Below, piece by piece: positions 6,820 through 15,488 of a stretch of 64,000 bases of DNA (within the stretch, counting starts at the first letter, position 1; each line of letters opens with the position of its first letter). Position numbers and translations under genes: made by a program. The DNA is from Corallococcus sp. EGB (GTDB lineage: Bacteria > Myxococcota > Myxococcia > Myxococcales > Myxococcaceae): assembly GCF_019968905.1 (NCBI RefSeq), contig NZ_CP079946.1, forward strand, positions 1 through 64,000. The letters are read 5' to 3'. Under the pieces are notes generated by a model that ran no database searches, was not told the origin of the DNA, and worked only from the letters and a program-made list of their open reading frames with translations.

Positions 6820-9276
6820 ATGCGCGTGATGAAATTCGGTGGCACCAGTGTCGGTGATGCGGAGCGGATGCGCGGCGTGGTGGCGCTGGTGGAGGAGGCG
6901 CGCAAGACCGAGCGGGTGATGGTGGTGGCGTCCGCCGTGTCGGGCATCACCAACCTGCTGGTGGAGGCCGCGAAGGTGGCCCAGGAGGGCGAGTCCGTAC
7001 AGGAGGCCTGCGCCCGGTTCGATGACACGCACTCCGCCATCGCGAAGGTGCTGAGCGCGGACCTGAAGCCCGCGCAGACGCGGCCGCTCGCGGAGGGGCT
7101 GGTGGCCCTGGGGGTCGAGCTGCGTGGGTTGTTGCAGGGCGTGGGGCTCTTGCGCGAGTGCTCGCCGTCGGTGCTGGCGCACCTGTCGGGGCTGGGGGAG
7201 CGGGCGTCGTGCCTGCTGCTCGCGGCGCTGCTGGAGGCGCGGGGCCTGGCGCCCGTGAGCGTGGACCCGAGGCGGGTGCTGGTGTGTTCGGGGGATCCGC
7301 TGCAGGCGACGCCCCGGGTGGAGGAGATCCGCGCGCGGTTCGCGGCGCTGCGGGAGGACGGGCCGGGGCTGATGTTGATGCCGGGCTTCTTCGGTGGGGA
7401 CGCGCGCGGCAAGACGATGTCGCTGGGGCGGGGTGGGTCGGACTACTCGGCGGCGCTGGTGGCGGCGGCGCTGGACGCGCGGCTGTTGGAGATCTGGACG
7501 GACGTGGACGGCATCTTCAGCGCGGATCCGCGGCTGGTGCCGGAGGCGTTCGCGCTGGAGGAGGTGAGCTTCGAGGAGGCGATGGAGCTGGCCTACTTCG
7601 GCGCGAAGGTGCTGCATCCGAAGTCGATTGCCCCCGCGCGCGAGCGGGGCATCCCGGTGCGGGTGTGCAACAGCTTCCGGCCGGAGCATCCGGGCACGCG
7701 GGTGACGGCCACGGCGGCGGCGTCCCGGCACCCGGTGCGGGGGTTGTCATTCCTGCCGGACATCGCGCTCATCAACATCGCGGGCGCGGGATTGAAGGGC
7801 GTGCCGGGCACGGCGGCGCGCGTCTTCGAGGCGATGGCGCGGGCCTCCATCTCCGTGGTGCTGATCACGCAGGGCTCCAGCGAGGCCTCCATCAGCTTCT
7901 GCGTGGGAGAGGCGGACGCCACGCGGGCGGTGCAGGCATTGGAAGAGGCGTTCGAGGTGGAGCGCGAGGCGGCGAAGGTGGACCCCATCGAGCACCAGCC
8001 GGGGCTCGCGGTGTTGAGCATCGTGGGTGATGGGATGCGGCACCGGGTGGGCGTGGCGGGGACGTTCTTCAGCGCGCTGGCGGACGTGGATTGCAGCATC
8101 GCGGCCATCGCGCAGGGGTCGAGCGAGCGGAGCATCTCCGCGGTGATTTCACGCGAGGACGGGCCGCGCGCGATGGCGCACGTGCACCGCAAGGCCTTTG
8201 GCACCACGGAGGTGGTGGAGTTGCTGGTGGCGGGCGTGGGCACGGTGGGCGGGGAGCTCTTGCGGCAGATCCACCAGCAGGCGCCGAAGCTGCGGGCGCA
8301 CGGGTTGGATTTGCGCGTGTGTGCCATTGCCAATAGCAGACACAGCCTGGTGGCGCCGGAGGGCGTGGCGCTGGACGGATGGAAGGCGAAGCTGGAGGCG
8401 AGCGAGTCCGGCTTCACGCTGGACACGTTCCGGGCGTGGGCGAAGGCGCGGCGGCCGGGCCGCCCCATCTTCGTGGACTGCACGAGCAGCGAGGACGTGG
8501 CGTTGGGCTATCCCGCGTTGATGTCAGCCGGGCTGCACGTGGTGACGGCGAACAAGAAGGCCAACGCGGGCCGGCAGGAGCACTGGAGGACGCTGCGGGA
8601 GACGGCGGCGCGGCACCAGCGCAGGTTCCTCTACGAGACGAACGTGGGGGCGGGGCTGCCGGTCATCGACACGTTGAAGAACCTGCTGCGCACGGGCGAC
8701 ACGGTGCACCGGGTGGAGGGCATCCTGTCGGGTTCGCTGTCGTTCATCCTGGGGCTGACGGAGGCCGGTGTGCCGCTGTCGAAGGCGGTGGGGACGGCGA
8801 TGGAGAAGGGCTTCACGGAGCCGGATCCACGCGACGACCTGGAGGGCACGGACGTGGCGCGCAAGGTGCTCATCCTCGCGCGTGAACTGGGGCGTTCGTT
8901 GGAGTTGGAGGAGGTGGCACTGGCATCGCTGCTGCCGGAGGAGTTCGACGCGAAGGGGCCGCTGCCGGAGTTCCTGGAGCGGTTGCCGCAGGCGGATGAG
9001 ATCTTCCAGAAGCGGGTGGACGGATACCGGAAGGAAGGCAAGGTGCTGCGCTACGTGGGCAGCGTGGGACCGGAGGGCGTGCGCGTGGGCCTGGTGCCGG
9101 TGCCACTGGAGCATCCGTTGGCGGCGGTGAAGGGCGGAGAGAACGCGCTCAGCTTCCTGTCGGAGCGGTACAGCCCCACGCCGCTGGTGATTCGGGGGTA
9201 TGGCGCGGGCGCGGCGGTGACTGCGGCGGGCGTGCTGGCGGATGTGTTGCGATTGGTGGAGGGGCCGTTGCCCTGA
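6820..9276 (+). CDS. thrA: Bifunctional aspartokinase / homoserine dehydrogenase
   Basis: Catalyses the first and third steps from aspartate to threonine and methionine: phosphorylation of aspartate and reduction of aspartate semialdehyde to homoserine. The 818-residue protein starts with the kinase motif MKFGGTSVGD, has ACT-type regulatory segments in the middle (about 320-460), and then a dehydrogenase domain beginning ELLVAGVGTVGGELL (about 466), with the TANKKANAG motif. Length matches ThrA/MetL. The ATG at 6820 is preceded at 7 bases by AAGGAGG and begins the family's conserved sequence; an in-frame ATG 48 bases upstream would add an unconserved tail. The threonine-codon leader suggests that threonine starvation raises expression, as for E. 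coli thrA. No other pathway genes are adjacent. Confidence 0.95.
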   Translation: MRVMKFGGTSVGDAERMRGVVALVEEARKTERVMVVASAVSGITNLLVEAAKVAQEGESVQEACARFDDTHSAIAKVLSADLKPAQTRPLAEGLVALGVELRGLLQGVGLLRECSPSVLAHLSGLGERASCLLLAALLEARGLAPVSVDPRRVLVCSGDPLQATPRVEEIRARFAALREDGPGLMLMPGFFGGDARGKTMSLGRGGSDYSAALVAAALDARLLEIWTDVDGIFSADPRLVPEAFALEEVSFEEAMELAYFGAKVLHPKSIAPARERGIPVRVCNSFRPEHPGTRVTATAAASRHPVRGLSFLPDIALINIAGAGLKGVPGTAARVFEAMARASISVVLITQGSSEASISFCVGEADATRAVQALEEAFEVEREAAKVDPIEHQPGLAVLSIVGDGMRHRVGVAGTFFSALADVDCSIAAIAQGSSERSISAVISREDGPRAMAHVHRKAFGTTEVVELLVAGVGTVGGELLRQIHQQAPKLRAHGLDLRVCAIANSRHSLVAPEGVALDGWKAKLEASESGFTLDTFRAWAKARRPGRPIFVDCTSSEDVALGYPALMSAGLHVVTANKKANAGRQEHWRTLRETAARHQRRFLYETNVGAGLPVIDTLKNLLRTGDTVHRVEGILSGSLSFILGLTEAGVPLSKAVGTAMEKGFTEPDPRDDLEGTDVARKVLILARELGRSLELEEVALASLLPEEFDAKGPLPEFLERLPQADEIFQKRVDGYRKEGKVLRYVGSVGPEGVRVGLVPVPLEHPLAAVKGGENALSFLSERYSPTPLVIRGYGAGAAVTAAGVLADVLRLVEGPLP

Positions 9277-9300
9277 GCGTCGATGTTAGGCTTTTCCGCC

Positions 9301-9951
9301 ATGAGGAAGAGCCTGACGTTCTGTGTGCTGTTGCTGTGGATGGCGGCGTGCGCTTCCAGCACGCCGCTCCAGCAGCGGTGGGATGACGCCGAAGCGGAGT
9401 GTGGTGACGCGAGCGCGGATGCATGTGTGACCCTGGTCTGTGGGGACACGGCGTGCGGCTTCTTCCGATGCGAGGACGTGCCTGGGGAGGTGGTGCTGGC
9501 GCGCGGACTGCCACCCCGGCCGCCTCCTGTGGCGGTGGCTCCCGCGCCGGGAAGTGGGCCTCGGCGCAACTGGGGCGGCAGCATGGGGCTGCCGGGTGAT
9601 GCGGAACCGGTGATGGTGTTCCCCTGGTACGGGACACCCAAGCCCGTGCCTCCTCAGCGGCAGTTACCGGCGGGGAAGTTCGAGAAGCACCACATCTTCC
9701 CGCAGGCCCCGGACCTGGCCCAGTGGTTCAAGGAGCGAGGCGTCGACATCCACCAGTACACGATCCCCATCCCCGTCCACGTCCACCGGCGCATCCACAG
9801 CAATGGGCCCAGCGGGGGCATGTGGAATGAAGCCTGGCGAGACTTCAAGGAACAGAATCGAGGCGCTTCGCCGCAAGATATCTTCCGGCACGCCGGAGAA
9901 CTCATTTATCGCTTCCAGCTTCTGGGCGGACCCATCCAGCAGTACCACTGA
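9301..9951 (+). CDS. SitA6-like polymorphic toxin lipoprotein (TIGR02269 family)
   Basis: A 216-residue lipoprotein: signal MRKSLTFCVLLLWMAAC with the lipobox Cys at residue 17, a Cys-containing spacer, a Pro-rich linker, then a His-rich C-terminal domain starting KFEKHHIFPQAPDLAQWF with further HVHRRIH. This matches the myxobacterial paralogous lipoprotein family TIGR02269, now described as SitA6-type swarm-inhibition toxins that pass between cells by TraAB-mediated outer-membrane exchange. The HHIFPQ motif recalls HNH/AHH nuclease toxins. The ATG at 9301 is preferred over 9283 because it gives a clean signal peptide. The next gene, 23 bases on, is the matching double-CxxCG immunity family, which supports the call. 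Delivery and nuclease action are inferred from the family. Confidence 0.82.
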   Translation: MRKSLTFCVLLLWMAACASSTPLQQRWDDAEAECGDASADACVTLVCGDTACGFFRCEDVPGEVVLARGLPPRPPPVAVAPAPGSGPRRNWGGSMGLPGDAEPVMVFPWYGTPKPVPPQRQLPAGKFEKHHIFPQAPDLAQWFKERGVDIHQYTIPIPVHVHRRIHSNGPSGGMWNEAWRDFKEQNRGASPQDIFRHAGELIYRFQLLGGPIQQYH

Positions 9952-9974
9952 GCTTCGATCGAACCCACCAGCAC

Positions 9975-10700
9975 ATGTCCCTCTTCTACTGGATGCGCAA
10001 CGACAAGGTGGCAACAGCGCGCTATAGCGCGGACTTCGACGCAGCACATAAGTGGGGACTGCCGGGTCTCAAGAACTGCCCGCAGTGTGGCGCAACTTGG
10101 TCTGAGGCAGGACACGAGTATCCGGCCGTGGATCTTTCGCTCATCCCCGAGCATCCGGAGTTTGAAGAGCCTCGACCTGAACCCCTTCACGAGTTCATGC
10201 GCCTTCAGGCCCTGGTACGTCCATTGGTCCCTCCACATGTCGAGCTCCCTCCCGGGACGAACTTCGGCCCCCTCGTAGGCCAAGCCTCCGGTCAGTTCGG
10301 TCCTTTCACGTGGCTGGGAAACTCGCTGATGCTCATCCGCCGCGACGCACTCGACGGACTCCTGGCTGCGGGCATCCGTGGGCTGATGGGCTGCAAGACG
10401 GAGCTTCGATTCCGCCAGAAGACGCCGCCGGACATCCTCGAGCTCCAGATCGAACCGCGCGGCCTGCTGCACCGCGACTGCCTTCCTCCCGACCTGGAGC
10501 CGCCCTGTCCCACCTGCGGGCGGCAGGCCTTCCGCCGTCCGGACGATCCCATCCTCGACGGTGCTTCATTGCCCACGGACAGGGACCTGTTCCGCGTGGG
10601 CAACTTCAGCACCATGATCATCGGCACGGACCGCTTCAAGGACGCGGTGGAGCAGGGTGGTTGGACCGGCATCTCCTTCCGCGAGCTCCCGGTCCGCTGA
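9975..10700 (+). CDS. SitI6-like double-CxxCG motif immunity protein
   Basis: A 241-residue cytosolic protein with two CxxCG motifs: CPQCGATW (about 35-42) and CPTCGRQAF (about 178-186), the signature of the double-CxxCG family (TIGR02264) regularly encoded after SitA6-type toxins. The N-terminal AHKWGLPGLKNCPQCGATW is typical of that family. It presumably neutralises the toxin encoded just upstream; the gap of 23 bases suggests one transcript. Its first third uses noticeably more A/T-ending codons than the surrounding genes, in keeping with accessory toxin-immunity modules. Convergent with the phosphatase gene downstream. Confidence 0.82.
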   Translation: MSLFYWMRNDKVATARYSADFDAAHKWGLPGLKNCPQCGATWSEAGHEYPAVDLSLIPEHPEFEEPRPEPLHEFMRLQALVRPLVPPHVELPPGTNFGPLVGQASGQFGPFTWLGNSLMLIRRDALDGLLAAGIRGLMGCKTELRFRQKTPPDILELQIEPRGLLHRDCLPPDLEPPCPTCGRQAFRRPDDPILDGASLPTDRDLFRVGNFSTMIIGTDRFKDAVEQGGWTGISFRELPVR

Positions 10701-10707
10701 AACCCTC

Positions 10708-12501
10708 TCAGCTCGCAGCGGGGAAGGGCGGTGGCTCGACCACCACTTCCATGGGCAGGTTCTCCTTCTCCGCGATCCACTTCACCCACAGCTTCGGACG
10801 CGCGGTCGTGTCGTGGGACTTTGGCCGCTCCAATCGGATGGACAGCCAGTTGCGGTCTCGCAGGTAGAGCTCCTTGCCCACGGGCAACAGCTCCGTCTGC
10901 AGGAACCCCGGCAGGTCCTCCCTCGAATCCTCCGACAACGCCAGCATCCCCTTGAACGCGAGCCACCCCGGCGGGGGATGCACGATGGGGGACGACGTCG
11001 CCTGCTCGATGAACACCTCTCCCACCGTGCCCAGCGCGGGCACCAGGTGGTCCGGATTGCGGGAACGCACTCGCGCCCTCGCTCCCACGTGCACGTCCCC
11101 GGACAACACCGTCACCGCGCAGTAGGACTTCTTCGCCAGCGAGAACAGGTTCATCAACATCCGCGTGCGCTCGCCCCGGTGCACCGACGACTCCCACTGG
11201 TCCAACAGGTCGTCGCGCAGGCCCATGCTCCCGCCGCTCATCCGCTCCATCGCCGGACCGAAGCGCAGGTGCACCAGCGGGATGGATGACACCACCAGCA
11301 CGTGCCGGGCCTTCTTGCCGCTCTCCGGCCGCTGACGGTGCTCCTCGCGCCACGCGTCGAACGCGTCCCACTGCGACCGGCTCATCACCGTGAACTCGGT
11401 CTGCGGATGCGCTTCGTCCGTCTCCAGCACCCGGCTGGACCGGCCGCTGCGCAAATCCAGCAACACCACGTCCAGGTCGCAGTCCGCCGTGGAGAAACAG
11501 GACGTCTGGAAATAGTGCTGCACGGGCTCCACCACGCCCCGGTCGTCCGGCTCGCGCGCCCGCGTCGGCTGCTCCAGCCAGCCCCTTTGGAAGGCTTCGA
11601 ACGCGCGCGCCGCCGCGCTGTAGAGGGCCCGGTACCAGGGCGCCTGCTGGAGCTCCTCGTGCGAACCCCACCCGTCGAAGATGTCGTGGTCGTCCCACAT
11701 GAACAGGCCCGGCACCCGCCGCAGCACCGGCGCGATGCCCTGGCTGCCACCCCATCGCTCCCGGTAGAGCCAGACGTATTCCGTGAACAACTTATCCCCA
11801 AGCCCCTCCGGCACCGGCAGCTTCAACCGCTCCGAACGCGGCAGCTTCATGAACGCGTTCAACACATCCACCGTGGTGTGCAACGAGTCCGCGTAGAGCT
11901 GATCCCCACCACCAATGAGCAGTTGGAAGCCCGGCGTCTTCGCCGGATCCGTCGGGTCCTTCTGGTGCTGCTGCAGCATCCGCTCCCACAGCGCGAAGGG
12001 CTGCGCCAGGTCGCTCCAATCACTCGCACGGCTGGCGCCGTTGCAGGAGAAGAACGCGATGTTCGGCGACACGCCCCGCGCGGGGATGACCACGTCGGAC
12101 ACCACCAGCGGCTCCGGCGGGATGACCTTCGAGGACCATGGCCGGGCATCGCGCGGCGACGGACGCTCGAAGGTCACCGGCACGCCGGGCGTGTCTGGCG
12201 ATTCAAACTGGTAGGACAGCCGCTGCGCCACGTCCGTGCGCGGCAGGACGACCTCCCACCGCCACACCACGCCCCGGGTGTCCTGGGGCAGGGCGGTGAG
12301 GTCCGCGGCGGGCTTCACGTCGTCGAAGGCCGCGACCTGCTCACCCTTCGCGTCCCGGAAACACAGCCTCAACGCCGGAGCCTCCTTCGCCGACGTGCTG
12401 TCCAGGAACACGTTGACGAAGAAGCTCCACACGTCATGGGACTTCGGATCCGGCGTGGCCTGCGCCCTGGCGTACAGAATGGGCCCCAGCAAGAGCTTCA
12501 T
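10708..12501 (-). CDS. PhoD-like metallophosphatase / phosphodiesterase
   Basis: A 597-residue protein of the PhoD-like calcineurin-fold family. Visible motifs are IGGGDQLYAD (Asp metal ligand), FMWDDHDIFDGWG, and VTVLSGDVHVGAR, which together match the metal-binding blocks of PhoD/TUDOR-type phosphatases. The N-terminal 170 residues look like a beta-rich domain. No Tat or Sec signal peptide is obvious, unlike secreted PhoD, so it is probably cytoplasmic or exported another way. The ATG at 12501 begins MKLLLGPILYAR, matching relatives; the frame extends upstream only as low-complexity sequence overlapping the VOC gene. Confidence 0.82.
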   Translation of the reverse strand: MKLLLGPILYARAQATPDPKSHDVWSFFVNVFLDSTSAKEAPALRLCFRDAKGEQVAAFDDVKPAADLTALPQDTRGVVWRWEVVLPRTDVAQRLSYQFESPDTPGVPVTFERPSPRDARPWSSKVIPPEPLVVSDVVIPARGVSPNIAFFSCNGASRASDWSDLAQPFALWERMLQQHQKDPTDPAKTPGFQLLIGGGDQLYADSLHTTVDVLNAFMKLPRSERLKLPVPEGLGDKLFTEYVWLYRERWGGSQGIAPVLRRVPGLFMWDDHDIFDGWGSHEELQQAPWYRALYSAAARAFEAFQRGWLEQPTRAREPDDRGVVEPVQHYFQTSCFSTADCDLDVVLLDLRSGRSSRVLETDEAHPQTEFTVMSRSQWDAFDAWREEHRQRPESGKKARHVLVVSSIPLVHLRFGPAMERMSGGSMGLRDDLLDQWESSVHRGERTRMLMNLFSLAKKSYCAVTVLSGDVHVGARARVRSRNPDHLVPALGTVGEVFIEQATSSPIVHPPPGWLAFKGMLALSEDSREDLPGFLQTELLPVGKELYLRDRNWLSIRLERPKSHDTTARPKLWVKWIAEKENLPMEVVVEPPPFPAAS

Positions 12502-12544
12502 GGGCAAAGCCTTGCATGGACGCCCTCCCGCCGTCGATGCGGGC

Positions 12545-12967
12545 TCACCCCTTCGGAGGAGGCGCGGCGAGCGGCTGGTACGTGCCGAAACTCCAGATGT
12601 TTCCTTCCGGGTCCAGCGCGCTGAAGTCCCTTGAGCCGTAGTCCGTGTCGTGCAGCTCCATCGCGATGGTCGCGCCCGCCGCCTTCGCCCGCGCATGCAG
12701 CGCATCCGGGTCCGTCACCACCACGTAGATGCCCAGGTTCTTCAACGGTACGTCCTTCGACACCACCATCTTCAACCGGCTGCCTTCCGCGCTCCCGAAC
12801 ATGACCAGCCCGTGGCCCAATGTCAGCTCCGCGTGGGCGATGGCACCATCAGGCTTGCGGTAGACGACCCGCTCCTCGCAGCCGAAGGCCTGCTTGAGGA
12901 AGCGCAGGGCGGCCTCGGGGTCCGCGTAGCGGATGAAGGGATACATGCTGGGCAGGGACTGGGACAT
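12545..12967 (-). CDS. VOC-family (glyoxalase/bleomycin resistance-like) protein
   Basis: A 140-residue protein with the paired beta-alpha-beta-beta-beta VOC fold: MYPFIRYADPEAALRFLKQA at the start, a central HAELTLGHGLVMFG and a C-terminal FSALDPEGNIWSFGTY, typical of PhnB/EhpR-like glyoxalase relatives. Such proteins are dioxygenases, isomerases or drug-binding proteins, and the substrate cannot be told from sequence. AAAGGAGG lies 7-8 bases before the ATG on its strand. The AraC-type gene ends 66 bases upstream on the same strand, so the two may be co-transcribed. Confidence 0.85.
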   Translation of the reverse strand: MSQSLPSMYPFIRYADPEAALRFLKQAFGCEERVVYRKPDGAIAHAELTLGHGLVMFGSAEGSRLKMVVSKDVPLKNLGIYVVVTDPDALHARAKAAGATIAMELHDTDYGSRDFSALDPEGNIWSFGTYQPLAAPPPKG

Positions 12968-13033
12968 GGAGATGTCCTCCTTTCACCGCGCATCCTGCCC
13001 ATCCGCCCGCGGCCCTTCTTGGACGGATTTTAC

Positions 13034-13891
13034 CTACGCGCCGGATTCGAACCCGCCCGAGTCCGGCAGCGCACGGCGCAGGAGGGCGGACGGCGGCCCG
13101 CCCGTGAACTGGCGGAAGTCCCGGTTCAGGTGCGCCTGATCGAAATAGCCCAGCTCCACCGCGAGCTCCGCCCAGCGCACCGGACCTCCGGCCTTGATCC
13201 GCGCCACGGCCCGGTCGAAGCGAAGCAAGCGCGCCAGCCGGCGCGGAGGCAGCCCCACCTGTTCGTGGAACTGGTGGATGAGGTGCTTGTGGCTGTGGCC
13301 CAGCTCGCTCGCCAGCGTGGCGATGTCCACCTGGCCTCCCGTCCGCTGGATGCGCTCCACCGCCCACCGCACGCCCGCGTCCACCGCGGGCCCCCGCTCC
13401 GCGCGCTTCAAGAGAAACGCATCCACACGAGCGAAGCGCGCCGCCCAGTCCGGCGCCTCCGCCAGGGACTCCACCAGCCTCCTGGCCTCCGAGCCCCACA
13501 GGTCCTCCAGGCCCGTGACCCGGTGGGACAGCTCATGCATGGGCAATCCAAAGAGGCGCCTCGCCCCCAGCGGTGTGAGGTTCACCTGGAGCCCGTGGGA
13601 CTCGCCGTTGTGCTCGGTGGTGCTCCAGCGCTCGTCCAGCCCCGCGACGAAGCCGGAGCGATGCCGCGTCACCCGGCCCGCGTCGTCCAGGTGCTTCAGC
13701 AGCGGGCCGAACTCCAGGATGAGCACCACCTGCACCCCGGGCAGTTCCTGCCTGCGCATGGGCTGGGGCATGGCCTCGCGGTAGCCGCAGTAATCCCGGA
13801 TGAGCGGCGCCAGCGCCGGTGGCGGCGTGGCCAGCGCCATCTCCCAACCGCCCCGCTCGGACGCGTGGCGCACCACGCGGATGCGATGCAT
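13034..13891 (-). CDS. AraC-family transcriptional regulator
   Basis: A 285-residue regulator with an N-terminal effector-type region (about 1-180) and a C-terminal double helix-turn-helix: VDIATLASELGHSHKHLIHQ (first HTH) and AELAVELGYFDQAHLNRDF followed by RQFTG (second HTH, the AraC signature). The N-terminal region resembles the DUF6597-type domain frequent in regulators of small soluble enzymes. It is placed directly upstream of the VOC gene and downstream of the alpha/beta hydrolase, all on one strand, so either neighbour could be its target. Effector unknown. Confidence 0.9.
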   Translation of the reverse strand: MHRIRVVRHASERGGWEMALATPPPALAPLIRDYCGYREAMPQPMRRQELPGVQVVLILEFGPLLKHLDDAGRVTRHRSGFVAGLDERWSTTEHNGESHGLQVNLTPLGARRLFGLPMHELSHRVTGLEDLWGSEARRLVESLAEAPDWAARFARVDAFLLKRAERGPAVDAGVRWAVERIQRTGGQVDIATLASELGHSHKHLIHQFHEQVGLPPRRLARLLRFDRAVARIKAGGPVRWAELAVELGYFDQAHLNRDFRQFTGGPPSALLRRALPDSGGFESGA

Positions 13892-13901
13892 GCCGGGCAG
13901 G

Positions 13902-14921
13902 CTACTTCGAAACCTTGCTCAGGAAGCCCAGCAGGGCCGTGTGCCACTTCTCCGGCGACTCGAAGTGGGGGATGTGGCCCACGTTCGGAATCTCCACCAG
14001 CGTGGCGCCCGGGATGGCCGCGGCGGTCTTCTTCCCCAGCGCCGGGTACTGCCCCAGCTTCGGCAGCAGCGCGGGCGGCACGCTGCCCTTGCCCACCACC
14101 GTGCGGTCCTCCTGACCAATCACCACCAGCGTGGGCACCTTCACCCGCGGGAACTCGTGCACCACCGGCTGCTCGTAGATCATCGTCTGCGTGGCGGCGG
14201 ACACCCAGGCCAGGCGCGGGTACTCGCCGCTGAGCGTCTGGCGGTAGAGGACCTGGACGTATTCGTCGTACTCGGGCTTCCACTTCACGTAGTAGCCGCG
14301 CTGGTACTTGCGCAGCCCTTCCTCGGTGGCCTTCAGGTTCTCCTGGTAGAGGTCCTCGGTGGACTTCCAGGGGACCGCCTCGCGGTAGTCCTCCAGGCCA
14401 ATGGGGTTCTCCAACACCAGCTGCGTCGTCACCTCCGGGTACATCAGCGCGAAGCGCGTCGCGAGCATGCCGCCCATGCTGTGGCCCACCACCGCGGCCT
14501 GCTTCACGCCCAGTTCGTCCAGCACCTGCTTCGTCAGCGACGCCAGCGTGTGGAAGCTGTACGCGATGGCCGGCTTGGACGACTTGCCGAAGCCGATCTG
14601 ATCCGGCACCACGACGCGGTAGCCCGCGCCGGTGAGGACGCGGATCGTGTCCTTCCAATACGCGCCGAAGAAGTTCTTTCCGTGCAGCAGCACCACGGTG
14701 CGCCCGTTGGCGTTGCCCGTGGGCTTCACGTCCATGTACGCCATGCGCAGGTCCTGGCCCTCCAGCCTCACGGACAGGAACTGCACGGGCGCCGGGTAGG
14801 GGTACCCCTCCATGGCGATGCCCAGCGCCTCCGGGGCGCGCCTGGCTTCCTGCGCGTTCGCGGCGGGCACGGAGAGCAGCAGGGCGGACAGGAGCAGGGT
14901 GGGGACGCGGACGGACGACAT
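13902..14921 (-). CDS. Exported alpha/beta hydrolase
   Basis: A 339-residue serine hydrolase with a signal peptide (LLLSALLLSVPAANAQ). The alpha/beta hydrolase features are clear: the oxyanion-hole region VVLLHGKNFFGAYW, the nucleophile elbow GHSMGG, an acid in VIGQEDRTV and the catalytic His near PNVGHIPHFES. The fold is that of small-molecule ester or haloalkane-type hydrolases; substrate unknown. The ATG at 14921 starts a normal signal peptide. It ends 10 bases before the AraC gene start and may be part of the same transcript. Confidence 0.9.
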   Translation of the reverse strand: MSSVRVPTLLLSALLLSVPAANAQEARRAPEALGIAMEGYPYPAPVQFLSVRLEGQDLRMAYMDVKPTGNANGRTVVLLHGKNFFGAYWKDTIRVLTGAGYRVVVPDQIGFGKSSKPAIAYSFHTLASLTKQVLDELGVKQAAVVGHSMGGMLATRFALMYPEVTTQLVLENPIGLEDYREAVPWKSTEDLYQENLKATEEGLRKYQRGYYVKWKPEYDEYVQVLYRQTLSGEYPRLAWVSAATQTMIYEQPVVHEFPRVKVPTLVVIGQEDRTVVGKGSVPPALLPKLGQYPALGKKTAAAIPGATLVEIPNVGHIPHFESPEKWHTALLGFLSKVSK

Positions 14922-14992
14922 CAGGGCTCCTTGAAGGAACGGGACGCGAGGGAACGGCAGTCTGGCCGTGACATTCCCCCGCGGCGCGGTTT

Positions 14993-15430
14993 TCAGAAGG
15001 CCCCGCCCTCCCGGAGGTTGATTCCGTACTCCAGGTAGCCCTTGAGGCAGAGCATCATGTGCATCCAGCCGCCCGCGTTGCCGTAGGACGCCTGGATGCC
15101 CTTCTCATCCGGCTTCCAGCCAGACTCGCTGATCTTCACCATCGTGTTGCTTGCGTCCAACGGCACGAAGCTCATCTCCACGCGCGTGTTGTAGCTCGCG
15201 TCCGCGGGCCACTCGAAGACGATGCGCTCGTTGGGGGTTACCTCGCGCGTGATGACGTCGAACTCGCCCGGCGCCTCCGCGAAGCTCCACTTCACCGTCG
15301 TGCCCTGCACCAGCGGACCGCTGCTCGTCTTCACGAAGTAGCCGCTCAGCTTCGCGGGGTTCACCACCGCCTCGAACACCTGCGCCACCGGCTTGCGGAT
15401 CTTCAGCTGCACCTGGAACTTCGGCTCCAT
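14993..15430 (-). CDS. SRPBCC/AHSA1-family protein
   Basis: A 145-residue START-like ligand-binding domain, beginning MEPKFQVQLKIRKPVAQVFE and containing ERIVFEWPADASYNTRVEM and GWMHMMLCLKGYLEYGI, typical of Activator-of-Hsp90-like (AHSA1) SRPBCC proteins. These are often paired with ArsR-type regulators, as here: the divergent ArsR gene starts 56 bases away. The start is set at 15430 because the frame upstream runs into the operator palindrome. Ligand unknown; repression by the ArsR partner is likely. Confidence 0.88.
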   Translation of the reverse strand: MEPKFQVQLKIRKPVAQVFEAVVNPAKLSGYFVKTSSGPLVQGTTVKWSFAEAPGEFDVITREVTPNERIVFEWPADASYNTRVEMSFVPLDASNTMVKISESGWKPDEKGIQASYGNAGGWMHMMLCLKGYLEYGINLREGGAF

Positions 15431-15468
15431 GGGCCACCCCTCGTCGTGAACTGGTCCCGCCCGCAGAT

Positions 15469-15488
15469 ATGTTATATAAATATAACAT
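15469..15488. promoter_or_regulatory. Palindromic operator between SRPBCC and ArsR genes
   Basis: A perfect inverted repeat, ATGTTATAT - AA - ATATAACAT, in a region that is otherwise very GC-rich. It overlaps the ATG of the ArsR gene and lies 39 bases upstream of the divergent SRPBCC start. The position, symmetry and AT-richness fit the binding site of the winged-helix regulator encoded alongside it. It also supplies -10-like TATAAAT sequence. Confidence 0.6.

Noticed and set aside
13025..13065. A minus-strand match to the tRNA T-arm consensus (GGGTTCGAATCC) near the end of the AraC gene
   Set aside because: The 5-bp stem has a mismatch, no acceptor or anticodon arms pair, and the bases encode the AraC C-terminus in frame.
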